Shown in pieces: positions 50,549 through 58,507 of a stretch of DNA of 64,000 nt. The notes below the pieces were generated by a model, which was not told the DNA's origin, made no database searches, and worked only from the letters and a program-made list of their open reading frames with translations. The translations under genes and the position numbers were made by a program. The stretch spans positions 1 to 64,000 of the forward strand of contig CAYLMK010000026.1 of the NCBI GenBank assembly GCA_964384945.1, in the 5' to 3' direction. Position 1 is the first letter of the stretch. Each line of letters starts with the position of its first letter. Source of the DNA: S015-6 sp964384945 (GTDB taxonomy: Bacteria; Desulfobacterota; DSWW01).

Positions 50549-52678
50549 TCAGATCCACACCGGCTCGCGGAAGATGAGCGCAATCGCTTCGGCCGCCACC
50601 GCGGCCAGCCCGGGATGGGACCGGCGCAGCCCGACGATCTGATTCAAGTGGTCCGCCGTCCGGGTGATCATCATGGCCATGGCGCCCTCTTCGAGCGGCA
50701 CGGCGCGAAGCAGGGCCTCCCAACTGACGCCCTTGGCCCAGAGAAAGGCGGCGAGCCCGGGCCAGGTGGGAATCTCCGAGATCTCGAACCCGCTGCGCTT
50801 CATGAGCCTCGAGAGGTCTTTCAGGTCCCGGCGCATCCCCTCCATCCGCCGGGTGAGTTCCTTCGACTGAACCGTCAGAGCGCGGTCCAGTTCCTCGTTG
50901 CGGTCGCTGTCCGTGACGAAGGGGGCGATCATCGCGGCAAGGATCTCGGGCGGGGCCTCCTCGAACGAGCCTTTACGTATCGCCTCGGCCACGAGCAGGG
51001 GGTGATCCAGCCGAAGTTGGGCCGCCCACTGCCCCTCCCAGGTGAGCGTGTCCTCGAGGTCCACGAAGCCCGTCTCCTGAAGAAAGGCCTTGTGCCGCAG
51101 GAAGTCCTGCCAGAGGGCCTCGCACACGTCGAGCCTGCTGGCCTTGGCGCGCCCCCCCCGCTTCCGGCGGGCCTCCAGCCTCCGGGCCTGCAGGAAGGCG
51201 GCCAGGGACCGGTCGATCAGCACCCGGATATCCTCGGGGGTGTGTGACTGCAGCAGGTTGAGCACCATCGGAAAATTGATCCGAAGCTGGCTCTCGATGA
51301 CGTCCGGCGGGGAGCGGAGCCTCTGGTGGATCAGCTTGGGGTTCTGGTAAGGCCCGGGGATGACCAGGGCAAACCCGACCCGGTCTTTTCCCCGCCTGCC
51401 CGCCCTGCCGATCATCTGCTGAAGATCGGTTGCCGAGAGGTCCTGGAACTCCTTTCCGTCGAAGCGGTCGCTCTGGAAGAGCACCACGGTGCGCGCCGGG
51501 AAGTCGACGCCGCCCGCAACGGTGGAGGTGGCGAAGATCGCGTCCAGATGCCCCTTGACCATCATCTGCTCGACAAGCACCTTCCAGTGGGGAAGATGGC
51601 CCGCATGATGAGAGGCCACGCGTCCCTGTTCCATGTAGGGCATGGCCCGATGCTTCTCCAGAAAGGGATACTTCTCGAGGCATTCCTCCAGGGCCTTCCG
51701 GAACGAGGCCTGCTCTTCGGCGGTCACGCTTTTCGGGCCCACCTGCAGTACGGCCCGGTCGCATTCGGCCCTCGACTTGAGGAAGAAGATCGCGGGCAGC
51801 AGGTTGCGGCGACGCAGATGCTCGATGATCTGATCGTAGCCCCACGGCTGCGGCCGCCTGCCTTTTCGCCGCGCCAGGGCCTCCACGCAACGCTCCACGT
51901 CGCGCATGAGGCCCTTCCTCCCGCTGAGCAGGCCGACCTGGCCGTCCGGATACAGGAAGAGGGGATACAGGGGGACGGGCCGCTCCTCCGAGGAGACCAC
52001 CGCGCATTCCACGTCGCGTATCGAGGAGAGCCAGAGGGCGATTTCTCTCGTGTTTCGAATCGTGGCGGACAGCAGGAGCAGGCGGGTCGAGGGGGGCAGG
52101 TAGATCAGGGTCTCTTCCCAGACGACCCCGCGCTCCTGCTCCCCGAGGTAATGGGCCTCGTCGAGAACGACCAACTCGTAGGGCAGGGCCGTCTTCTGCC
52201 ACATGCAGTCGTAGAGTTGGTTTCGCAGGATCTCCGTGGTGCCCACGATGAGCGGCGCCTGGGCATTCTCCTTCCGGTCGCCGGTAACGATGCCTACACG
52301 GTCCGGGCCGAACGCCTTGCCGAATTCCTCGAGCTTTGCGTTCGAAAGGGCCTTGAGCGGACAGGCGTACCAGGCATGGCCGCCCGAATCCAGGCATCGC
52401 CGGATCGCCTGCTCGGCGATCCATGTCTTCCCGGACCCCGTGGGAGCGGAAACCAGGACGTCGCTCGTCTCGAGCCTCTCGACCGCCTCGATCTGGAACG
52501 GGTCCGGCCGGAAGGGTTGATCCTCCGGAACGCCGATCTGGGCGAGGATCGCCTCGAACCTCGGGTCCGGCCTGCTCGGCCCGCCCGGGATCGGCTTCTG
52601 CGTTGTCCGGCGGCGGCGGGGGGGGCGGCGCTTGCGCCGCTTCTTCGCGCCGTCGTTCGTCGGGGGAGTCGTATTCAT
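50549..52678 (-). CDS. DEAD/DEAH-box helicase (Ski2-like SF2)
   Basis: A 709-residue SF2 helicase. After a basic, low-complexity N-terminus (KKRRKRRPPRRRR) come motif I APTGSGKTW, motif II VLDEAHYLG (DEAH), motif III LLLSATIRN, and motif VI QMIGRAGRRGKD, with a C-terminal helical region. The closest relatives by eye are Ski2/Mtr4-like or LHR-like RNA/DNA helicases. The gene overlaps the stop of the upstream ddl gene by four bases (ATGA at 52675-52678) and is convergent with the acyl-CoA synthetase gene; function in RNA processing or repair is possible but not shown. Confidence 0.88.
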   Translation of the reverse strand: MNTTPPTNDGAKKRRKRRPPRRRRTTQKPIPGGPSRPDPRFEAILAQIGVPEDQPFRPDPFQIEAVERLETSDVLVSAPTGSGKTWIAEQAIRRCLDSGGHAWYACPLKALSNAKLEEFGKAFGPDRVGIVTGDRKENAQAPLIVGTTEILRNQLYDCMWQKTALPYELVVLDEAHYLGEQERGVVWEETLIYLPPSTRLLLLSATIRNTREIALWLSSIRDVECAVVSSEERPVPLYPLFLYPDGQVGLLSGRKGLMRDVERCVEALARRKGRRPQPWGYDQIIEHLRRRNLLPAIFFLKSRAECDRAVLQVGPKSVTAEEQASFRKALEECLEKYPFLEKHRAMPYMEQGRVASHHAGHLPHWKVLVEQMMVKGHLDAIFATSTVAGGVDFPARTVVLFQSDRFDGKEFQDLSATDLQQMIGRAGRRGKDRVGFALVIPGPYQNPKLIHQRLRSPPDVIESQLRINFPMVLNLLQSHTPEDIRVLIDRSLAAFLQARRLEARRKRGGRAKASRLDVCEALWQDFLRHKAFLQETGFVDLEDTLTWEGQWAAQLRLDHPLLVAEAIRKGSFEEAPPEILAAMIAPFVTDSDRNEELDRALTVQSKELTRRMEGMRRDLKDLSRLMKRSGFEISEIPTWPGLAAFLWAKGVSWEALLRAVPLEEGAMAMMITRTADHLNQIVGLRRSHPGLAAVAAEAIALIFREPVWI

Positions 52679-53817
52679 GTCGCCTTTCGAGACCCTTGCG
52701 GGGGAGGGGCATCCCAGTCACGGCTCTTCGCCGCTTCCCTGTGAAATCGCTCGATGCCGAGCCGGATCAGCCTGTGAACGAGTTCGCGGCAGGGAATCCC
52801 GCTTGCCTCCCAGAGCTTCGGATACATGCTGATGTTCGTGAACCCGGGGATCGTGTTCAGCTCATTGACCAGAACGGCTCCGTCAGGGCGGACAAAGAAG
52901 TCGACCCTGGCCATCCCCTCGCCGAGCAGGGCCACGAAGCTTCGTACGGCCAGCTCCCGCACCTGCCGGGTCACCGCCTCTCCGAGGTCGGCCGGGATCT
53001 TCAGGGCCGCGCCGTCCGGGTCCCGGTACTTGGCCTCGTAGGAGTAAAAATCGTGCGTGGGGATCACCTCGCCGGGGATGGAGGCAATCGGGTCCTCGCC
53101 GCCCAGAACGGAACATTCGATCTCCCTTCCCTGGACATACTCCTCCGCCAGGGCCTTGTCGTCGAACTGCCAGGCGTGCGCCAGGGCCTTGCCCAGCTCC
53201 TCGAGGGACCCCGCCTTGGTCACCCCCACCGAGCTGCCCAGGTTGGCCGGCTTGACGAAAACAGGAAACCCCAGGATTCTGCGCGCCCGGTCGAGGTCCG
53301 GTTCGGCGTTCGGTCTGTAATGATAAACCAGGTACCTTGGGACAGGGATGTTCTGCTGCATCAGAAGCCGCTTCATCACTTCCTTGTCCATACAGACCGA
53401 CGAGGAGAGCACCCCTGCGCCGACAAAGGGAACCCGGTACATCTTGCACAGGCCCTGCAGGGTGCCGTCCTCTCCGTAAGGACCGTGAAGGACCGGAAAG
53501 ACAACGTCCAGGCGGCTCAGCCGGCCTCCGTCCCCCCTTCGCACGAGAAACAGGGCCTGTTCGTCGCGATCCAGAAGAATCCTGCGGTCCGGGGCCAGCG
53601 GCTTCGGGGCGGGCGCACGCAGGAGATCGTCGGAGAAGACCTCCCGGGCCTCGAGCAAATGCCAGTTTCCCTCCTTGTCGATCAGGATCGGCACGGGCCG
53701 GTACCTCTCCGGGTCCATGGCCTGAAGGATGTTCCTGGCAGACTGCCAGGAAACCTCGTGCTCCGCCGACATTCCTCCCAGGAGAACCGCCACGTTCAAG
53801 ATCCGCCGATTATCCAT
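52675..53817 (-). CDS. ddl: D-alanine-D-alanine ligase
   Basis: A 380-residue ATP-grasp ligase for the D-Ala-D-Ala dipeptide of peptidoglycan. Motifs: VLLGGMSAEHEVS at the N-terminus, VFPVLHGPYGEDGTLQG, FVKPANLGSSVGV, FYSYEAKYRD (the Tyr-containing omega loop of D-Ala-D-Ala enzymes, not the D-lactate type) and NELNTIPGFT. ATG at 53817 has AGGAAAGG upstream, and the N-terminal extension encoded farther upstream lacks similarity. Overlaps the helicase start by four bases, so the two are co-translated. The divergent gene on the other side is rpoZ. Confidence 0.95.
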   Translation of the reverse strand: MDNRRILNVAVLLGGMSAEHEVSWQSARNILQAMDPERYRPVPILIDKEGNWHLLEAREVFSDDLLRAPAPKPLAPDRRILLDRDEQALFLVRRGDGGRLSRLDVVFPVLHGPYGEDGTLQGLCKMYRVPFVGAGVLSSSVCMDKEVMKRLLMQQNIPVPRYLVYHYRPNAEPDLDRARRILGFPVFVKPANLGSSVGVTKAGSLEELGKALAHAWQFDDKALAEEYVQGREIECSVLGGEDPIASIPGEVIPTHDFYSYEAKYRDPDGAALKIPADLGEAVTRQVRELAVRSFVALLGEGMARVDFFVRPDGAVLVNELNTIPGFTNISMYPKLWEASGIPCRELVHRLIRLGIERFHREAAKSRDWDAPPPQGSRKAT

Positions 53818-53897
53818 TCTTGCCTTTCCTTGCCGGGGTCGCTTTCCTTGCCCCCTATAAAACCACAATTGGACTTTATTTTCTAGCCGGGATTGTC

Positions 53898-53903
53898 TAT
53901 ACT
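53898..53903 (+). promoter_or_regulatory. Probable -10 box of the rpoZ promoter
   Basis: TATACT lies 65 bases before the rpoZ start, inside an AT-rich stretch, with a weak TTTATT about 17 bases upstream. The spacing is acceptable but the -35 is poor. The gene itself has a strong AAGGAGG ribosome site, 9 bases before its ATG. Confidence 0.4.
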
Positions 53904-53967
53904 TGATTGGTTCGAAGCTTGACGCCCCTGCGGCACCTCACGCAAGAGACGCCATGAAGGAGGTAAC

Positions 53968-54375
53968 ATGGCACGCATATCCGTGGAAGATTGTCTCAAC
54001 CACGTGGACAGCCCCTTCTCCCTCGTCCACGCGGCCGTGCGTCGCGCCCGCCAGCTTCAGATGGGCTCCAAGCCGCTCATGCAGAAGAAGGGGGACAAGA
54101 ACACGGTCATTGCCCTTCGGGAGATCGCGGCCGGGCTGGTCGAACAGGTTCCCCTGTCCGAAATGGAGGAGAACGTCCGGATGCAGGAAGCAGTGAGCCC
54201 GGAGGATGAGTTTTCCCAGATCCTCGAGTCCCCGGACCTGAACGTGACGCTGGACGCCGACCAGGAGGAAGAGGAAGAGGCGAAGGTCAAGAGCGGCGAT
54301 CTGGACGACGAGGAGGACGACCTCGACGATCTCGGCGATGAGGAAGAGGAGGAGGGAGACGAGGACGAGGAGTAG
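53968..54375 (+). CDS. rpoZ: RNA polymerase omega subunit with acidic C-terminal tail
   Basis: A 135-residue omega subunit. The first 60 residues carry the family pattern ARISVEDCL, then VHAAVRRARQLQMG, and NTVIALREIAAGLV. Omega proteins are usually 60-90 residues; here about 50 extra residues follow, almost all Glu, Asp and Ser, ending in EEEEEGDEDEE. The extension is low-complexity and probably disordered. ATG at 53968 has AAGGAGG in front. Its role is to help assemble RNA polymerase; the acidic tail might modulate contacts with DNA or regulators. Confidence 0.9.
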   Translation: MARISVEDCLNHVDSPFSLVHAAVRRARQLQMGSKPLMQKKGDKNTVIALREIAAGLVEQVPLSEMEENVRMQEAVSPEDEFSQILESPDLNVTLDADQEEEEEAKVKSGDLDDEEDDLDDLGDEEEEEGDEDEE

Positions 54376-54423
54376 GCCCGCCCCGGGCCCGGGTCCGGTT
54401 CCCGACCCACCTTCTGATGCCTG

Positions 54424-55005
54424 TCACTTCCTGCCGTGGAAGAACTCGCTGCCCGCACCGGGGTAGATCTGCCTGGAAGTCTTCGGGGTCGGCGCGGGGA
54501 CCGGCGGCCACCGGCCGGGTTGAGGCTCCGGGCCCTCCCGCGTGACCTCGCTGGGGGCCTTGTCCGCCATCTGGGGATTCCTGCGAATGTCCACGCCCGG
54601 CACGTTGTGGCTGAACTCGATCGGGATCCCGTTCGGATCAAACGAATAGATCGAGTGGATGAATCCGTGATCGATCACCTCCGAGACCCAGAGCCCGGCC
54701 GCGGCCAGCCGGTCCTTGATCTCCCACAGGTCGTCCTCGCCCTCCACGCCGATGGAAACGTGGTCAAAGGCGAACGGCCCCTTCACCGGGCGGCCGTGAT
54801 CCTTCTCCTCGATGGGCTGGACCTCCGGCCATTCGAAAAAGGCGATCAGGTCGTTCGCCGAGATCTCGAAGAAATAGTGCCGGTACCCGGGGCGACCGAG
54901 CCCGGCCACGAGCCGCATGCCGAGCAAGTCCCGCCAGAAGCGGATCGTCTTGTCCATGTCGCCGGTGGCCATTGCCAGATGGTTGACTCCATTGTAGCGG
55001 GCCAT
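54424..55005 (-). CDS. VOC-family (glyoxalase/dioxygenase-like) protein
   Basis: A 193-residue protein of the vicinal oxygen chelate fold. Two beta-alpha-beta-beta-beta modules are visible, with metal-ligand candidates His9 (NHLAMATGDMDKTIRFW), His in DHVSIGVEG and Glu in GIPIEFSHNV near residue 135. The last 50 residues are proline-rich and outside the fold. The substrate cannot be read from the sequence. It lies 19 bases after the Grx-FTR gene's stop and is probably co-transcribed. Convergent with rpoZ. Confidence 0.85.
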   Translation of the reverse strand: MARYNGVNHLAMATGDMDKTIRFWRDLLGMRLVAGLGRPGYRHYFFEISANDLIAFFEWPEVQPIEEKDHGRPVKGPFAFDHVSIGVEGEDDLWEIKDRLAAAGLWVSEVIDHGFIHSIYSFDPNGIPIEFSHNVPGVDIRRNPQMADKAPSEVTREGPEPQPGRWPPVPAPTPKTSRQIYPGAGSEFFHGRK

Positions 55006-55024
55006 GAGGTCTCCTCTTTCTCCT

Positions 55025-55699
55025 TTAGGATGCGGGCTGCTCGGTCTTCTTTTTCCGCCTCTCCGGAACCGTTTTGATCTTCATTTCGCCCGTGACGACC
55101 TTCTCGGAAACGTACAGGCCGCAGTAACAGGCCCCGAATTCCGCCACGTCCTGCTCCCAATAGTCGCACGGGCAGATGATGTCCCTGTCTTCCTGCCGGT
55201 TCCCCGAGGCAAGCCTGCAGGGGCAGGCCCAGTATCCGTAACGTTTCTGATTCTCGAGGAGGCCTTCGACGAGCTTCTTCGTGATGGCCGTGTCCGGGTT
55301 CAGGGAGGCGCCCTTCTTCCGGCTGAACCTCTGGAGCCTGTCCATGACTTTCCGGATCGGTTCGGGAATGGGTGCCTCCTCGGCCTTCTCCTGCTTCCCG
55401 GGCTCGGCGGCAGCAAGGCCGAGGGTTTCCCGGATGTCGGCCTCGCGATACCCCAGGATGAGGACCTTCTCGTCAAACAGAAGGCAGGGAAAGCCCCATT
55501 TCGGGTAGATCGAGTCCAGGAATCCGGTCGTTTCCTCCCGTTCCTCCTCATCCACGAGATCCAGATCAATATAATGATATTTTACGCCGTTTTCGGAGAG
55601 CAGCTCCTTCATCTTGTCGCACCACGCGCAGGTGGACATCGTGAAGAGCCGCACATCCCCGACATCCCTGCCCTCAACGGTCTTGAACGGCACGGTCAC
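55025..55699 (-). CDS. Glutaredoxin-ferredoxin:thioredoxin reductase catalytic subunit fusion
   Basis: A 224-residue fusion. The N-terminal part is glutaredoxin-like with the redox motif MSTCAWCDKMKELL (a CxxC) and a PCLLF cis-Pro segment. The C-terminal part is the catalytic chain of ferredoxin:thioredoxin reductase (FtrB type): WACPCRLASG, DIICPCDYWEQDV and FGACYCGLYVSEKV, giving the seven-cysteine pattern that holds the 4Fe-4S cluster and adjacent disulfide. The fusion could pass electrons from ferredoxin directly onto the glutaredoxin. I chose the GTG at 55699, which has AAAGGAA upstream; a GTG at 55693 is also possible. Confidence 0.85.
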   Translation of the reverse strand: MTVPFKTVEGRDVGDVRLFTMSTCAWCDKMKELLSENGVKYHYIDLDLVDEEEREETTGFLDSIYPKWGFPCLLFDEKVLILGYREADIRETLGLAAAEPGKQEKAEEAPIPEPIRKVMDRLQRFSRKKGASLNPDTAITKKLVEGLLENQKRYGYWACPCRLASGNRQEDRDIICPCDYWEQDVAEFGACYCGLYVSEKVVTGEMKIKTVPERRKKKTEQPAS

Positions 55700-55832
55700 G
55701 GTTCCTTTCGTTTCCCCTCGGATTGTTGTATCCTTTCGCAACGAGCAGGCATCGATATTAGCAATTGATGCTCGGAGCATCAAAACAGTTCTAAGAGAGC
55801 TGGGTGTTTAATCCTAGACAGGAGGAAGGAAA

Positions 55833-56015
55833 ATGGCAAAGGTAGAGACGTTCAAAGGAAGAAAAGAGAGCTACATACTTATCAAGGGCCCGGATGGCGA
55901 AGAGTACATCTGCCCGCAGAGCGCGCTCAAGAAGAAGGACAAGGCCACCCCGGAAGAACTCAAGAACTGCGTAGCCGAGTGGAAGACGGGCGGCGGAGCC
56001 ACGATCGGCGGGTAA
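55833..56015 (+). CDS. Small hypothetical protein, 60 residues
   Basis: I do not recognise this family. It has a very strong GGAGGAAGG ribosome site nine bases from the ATG, balanced charge, two cysteines in a spacing of 17 residues (ICPQS and KNCVA), and a G-rich end (GGGATIGG). It ends 58 bases before a textbook terminator and begins 134 bases from the divergent Grx-FTR gene. Codon use is like its neighbours. It is likely a real translated gene, perhaps a small soluble regulator or metal-linked protein. Confidence 0.65.
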   Translation: MAKVETFKGRKESYILIKGPDGEEYICPQSALKKKDKATPEELKNCVAEWKTGGGATIGG

Positions 56016-56073
56016 CGGGCGACCGGAACCGCGCGAATCCGAATTCCGAGCGCAAGAAGAGAGTTTTGTCGAG

Positions 56074-56101
56074 AAGCCACCCCGAGCGAGGGTGGCTTTT
56101 T
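56074..56101 (+). terminator. Rho-independent terminator after the small ORF
   Basis: A 9-bp perfect stem, AAGCCACCC and GGGTGGCTT, with a seven-base loop is followed by TTTTTCG. It ends the transcript of the 60-residue gene, before the acetoacetyl-CoA synthetase gene, which has its own start region. The stem and T tract are among the best in the window. Confidence 0.85.
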
Positions 56102-56310
56102 CGTCTTCCATGCCCTGCCTCATCCCCTTCCAGCAGGTCTTCCGCATGCCCGGCAACCTTGACTTATCGGGCCGAGTTGTGTTGAAAGGAGAATTCGGTT
56201 TTCGATCGCCGCCCCGCGATCGTCTGGACGGCCCCGAGGACGAATGACCGCTCGCTCGCGGGTTTGAGCCGAACCTGAACCGCCAATCCTGGAAGGCCAA
56301 GGAGAAGCCG

Positions 56311-58269
56311 ATGAAGAAGCCGCTTTGGACCCCCTCGGAGGCATGGGTCCGGAATGCCAACATCACCCGGTTCATCCACGAGGTCAACGAGAAGCATGGA
56401 AAGAATTGCAAGACCTACCACGACCTCTACCGGTGGTCGGTCGATTCGATCCCGGATTTCTGGGCGCGCGTATGGGAGTTTGCGGGGATCCGGGCATCCA
56501 AGGGCTACGAGAAGGTTGTCGGGGATTTGACCCGCTTTCCCGGAACACGTTGGTTCCCGGGGGCGAAATTGAACTTCGCCGAGAACCTTCTCAGGTACCG
56601 CGACGACCACCCGGCCTTTATCTTCCGCGGCGAGGACAGGAAGAGGGCCCGCATATCCTACGCGGCGCTCTACGAAAAGGTGGCCCGGCTGGCCAAGTCC
56701 CTGCGGGACCTAGGCATCCGGCCCGGAGACCGCGTTGCCGGATACATGCCGAACCTGATCGAGACGGCCGTGGCCATGCTTGCGTCGACGAGCGTGGGCG
56801 CCACCTGGTCCTCTTGTGCGACGGACATCGGCGCCCAGGCGGCGCTCGACCGCCTGGGCCAGATCGAGCCCAAGGTGCTCTACACGGTCAACGGGTACTA
56901 CTACAAAGGCAAGACCTTCAACTCCCTCGTAAACGCAGCGGAAATCGCCAAAGGGATCCCTTCGCTCAAGAAGGTGGTGGTGGCCTCCTACACGGACGAG
57001 ACACCGGACATGAGCGCCATCCCGAATGCGGTCGGGTTCGACGATTTCCTGGCCAAGGGGGAAGCTCCCGCCCTCGCGTTCGAACAACTCCCGTTTGATC
57101 ATCCGGTATACATCATGTTCTCCTCCGGAACCACGGGCAAGCCGAAATGCATGGTGCAGGGCGCGGGCGGGGTGCTGATCAACCACCTCAAAGAACTGCT
57201 CCTTCACACGGACCTGAAGCGGGACGACAGGATCCTCTATATCACCACGTGCAGCTGGATGATGTGGAACTGGCTCTTGAGTTCGCTCGGCGTCGGGGCG
57301 ACCGTAGTCCTCTACGACGGCAACCCCAACCACCCGGACGAGGGCAACGTCTGGAGGATGCTTGAGGAGGAGAAGGTCACGGTCTTCGGCACGAGCGCGA
57401 GCTACATCAACTTCGTGAAGTCCCAGGGGCTCCGGCCCGGCAAGGATCACGACCTCGGCGCCTTGCGGGCCATCTCGCAGACCGGATCCCCCCTGTCCGC
57501 CGAAGGATTTGAATATGTCTACAAGGAGATCAAACAGGACCTGCACTTCAACTCGATCTCCGGGGGCACGGACATCAACGGCTGCTTTGCCGCCGGCAAC
57601 CCGATCAGCCCGGTCTACGCCGGCGAGCTGCAGGGGCCTGCCCTGGGCATGAAGGTGAAGGCCTACGACGAGGCGGGCAAGCCCGTCTACGACCAGCAGG
57701 CCGAACTCGTCTGCGAGGCCCCCGCCCCCTCGATGCCTCTGTACTTCTGGAACGACCCGGACGGCAAGAAATACCACGATGCGTATTTCGATGTGTACCC
57801 GAATGTGTGGCGCCACGGGGATTACATCGTGATCCACAGCGATACGGGGGGCATCACGTTCTACGGACGTTCGGACGCGGTCCTGAAGCCCTCCGGCGTG
57901 CGCATCGGCACGGCCGAGATCTACAACATCCTGGATCCCTTCGAGGAGATCGCGGACAGCCTGGTCATCGGCCAGAACTTCGAGGGCGACCAGAGGGTGA
58001 TTCTTTTCGTGAAGATGGCTCCCGGTCACAAGCTGACCGAGGAACTGCAGGCCAGGATCAAGAAGACGCTCCGCGGCCGGGCCTCTCCGCGGCACGTCCC
58101 TGCACTCATCCTGGAAGTACCGGACATCCCTTACACGTTGAATATGAAGAAGGTGGAGAGCGCAGTCACGAACATCGTGAACGGCAGGCCCGTCATGAAC
58201 CGGGACGCCCTGGGCAACCCGGAGTCTCTCGACTACTACGAGTCCATCCTGCCGCAGCTCCGGAAGTAA
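56311..58269 (+). CDS. aacS: Acetoacetyl-CoA synthetase
   Basis: A 652-residue AMP-forming ligase of the acetoacetate-CoA ligase group. N-terminal extension with FPGTRWFPGAKLNFAENLL, the conserved GATWSSCATDIGAQA, motif FSSGTTGKPKCMVQGAGG (A3), SISGGTDINGCF, then DAVLKPSGVRIGTAEIYN and NMKKVESAV at the C-terminal catalytic Lys. The length matches the family (about 650). It has its own AAGGAGA ribosome site and is preceded by a terminator. Function: activates acetoacetate for CoA metabolism; in syntrophic or sulfate-reducing bacteria it may serve acetone or butyrate-type pathways, which is inference. Confidence 0.92.
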   Translation: MKKPLWTPSEAWVRNANITRFIHEVNEKHGKNCKTYHDLYRWSVDSIPDFWARVWEFAGIRASKGYEKVVGDLTRFPGTRWFPGAKLNFAENLLRYRDDHPAFIFRGEDRKRARISYAALYEKVARLAKSLRDLGIRPGDRVAGYMPNLIETAVAMLASTSVGATWSSCATDIGAQAALDRLGQIEPKVLYTVNGYYYKGKTFNSLVNAAEIAKGIPSLKKVVVASYTDETPDMSAIPNAVGFDDFLAKGEAPALAFEQLPFDHPVYIMFSSGTTGKPKCMVQGAGGVLINHLKELLLHTDLKRDDRILYITTCSWMMWNWLLSSLGVGATVVLYDGNPNHPDEGNVWRMLEEEKVTVFGTSASYINFVKSQGLRPGKDHDLGALRAISQTGSPLSAEGFEYVYKEIKQDLHFNSISGGTDINGCFAAGNPISPVYAGELQGPALGMKVKAYDEAGKPVYDQQAELVCEAPAPSMPLYFWNDPDGKKYHDAYFDVYPNVWRHGDYIVIHSDTGGITFYGRSDAVLKPSGVRIGTAEIYNILDPFEEIADSLVIGQNFEGDQRVILFVKMAPGHKLTEELQARIKKTLRGRASPRHVPALILEVPDIPYTLNMKKVESAVTNIVNGRPVMNRDALGNPESLDYYESILPQLRK

Positions 58270-58507
58270 GGGCGGCGGAAGAGGCAGCCGAAAGGATACC
58301 GAGCGGGAACCGCCCCTCGCGATGCCGGAGCCCTTCGACTGGCAAGGGTGCACGGCCTCCTTTGTCCGTGAAGCCCACGCCATCGTCCTGCGGGATTGAC
58401 CCCGCATCTCGATCCGGGCATTCTTCTCGGACAGCTTCGGATCATCCAATCCCCCTCGGGATTCGAACAGCTCGAACTCTCGAAACCAAAAGCCGGGGAA
58501 CAGCCCT

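Noticed and set aside
55700..55783. Longer start of the Grx-FTR gene
   Set aside because: The upstream extension starting with MMLRASIAN lacks a ribosome site and similarity; the GTG at 55699 has both a site and the start of the fold.
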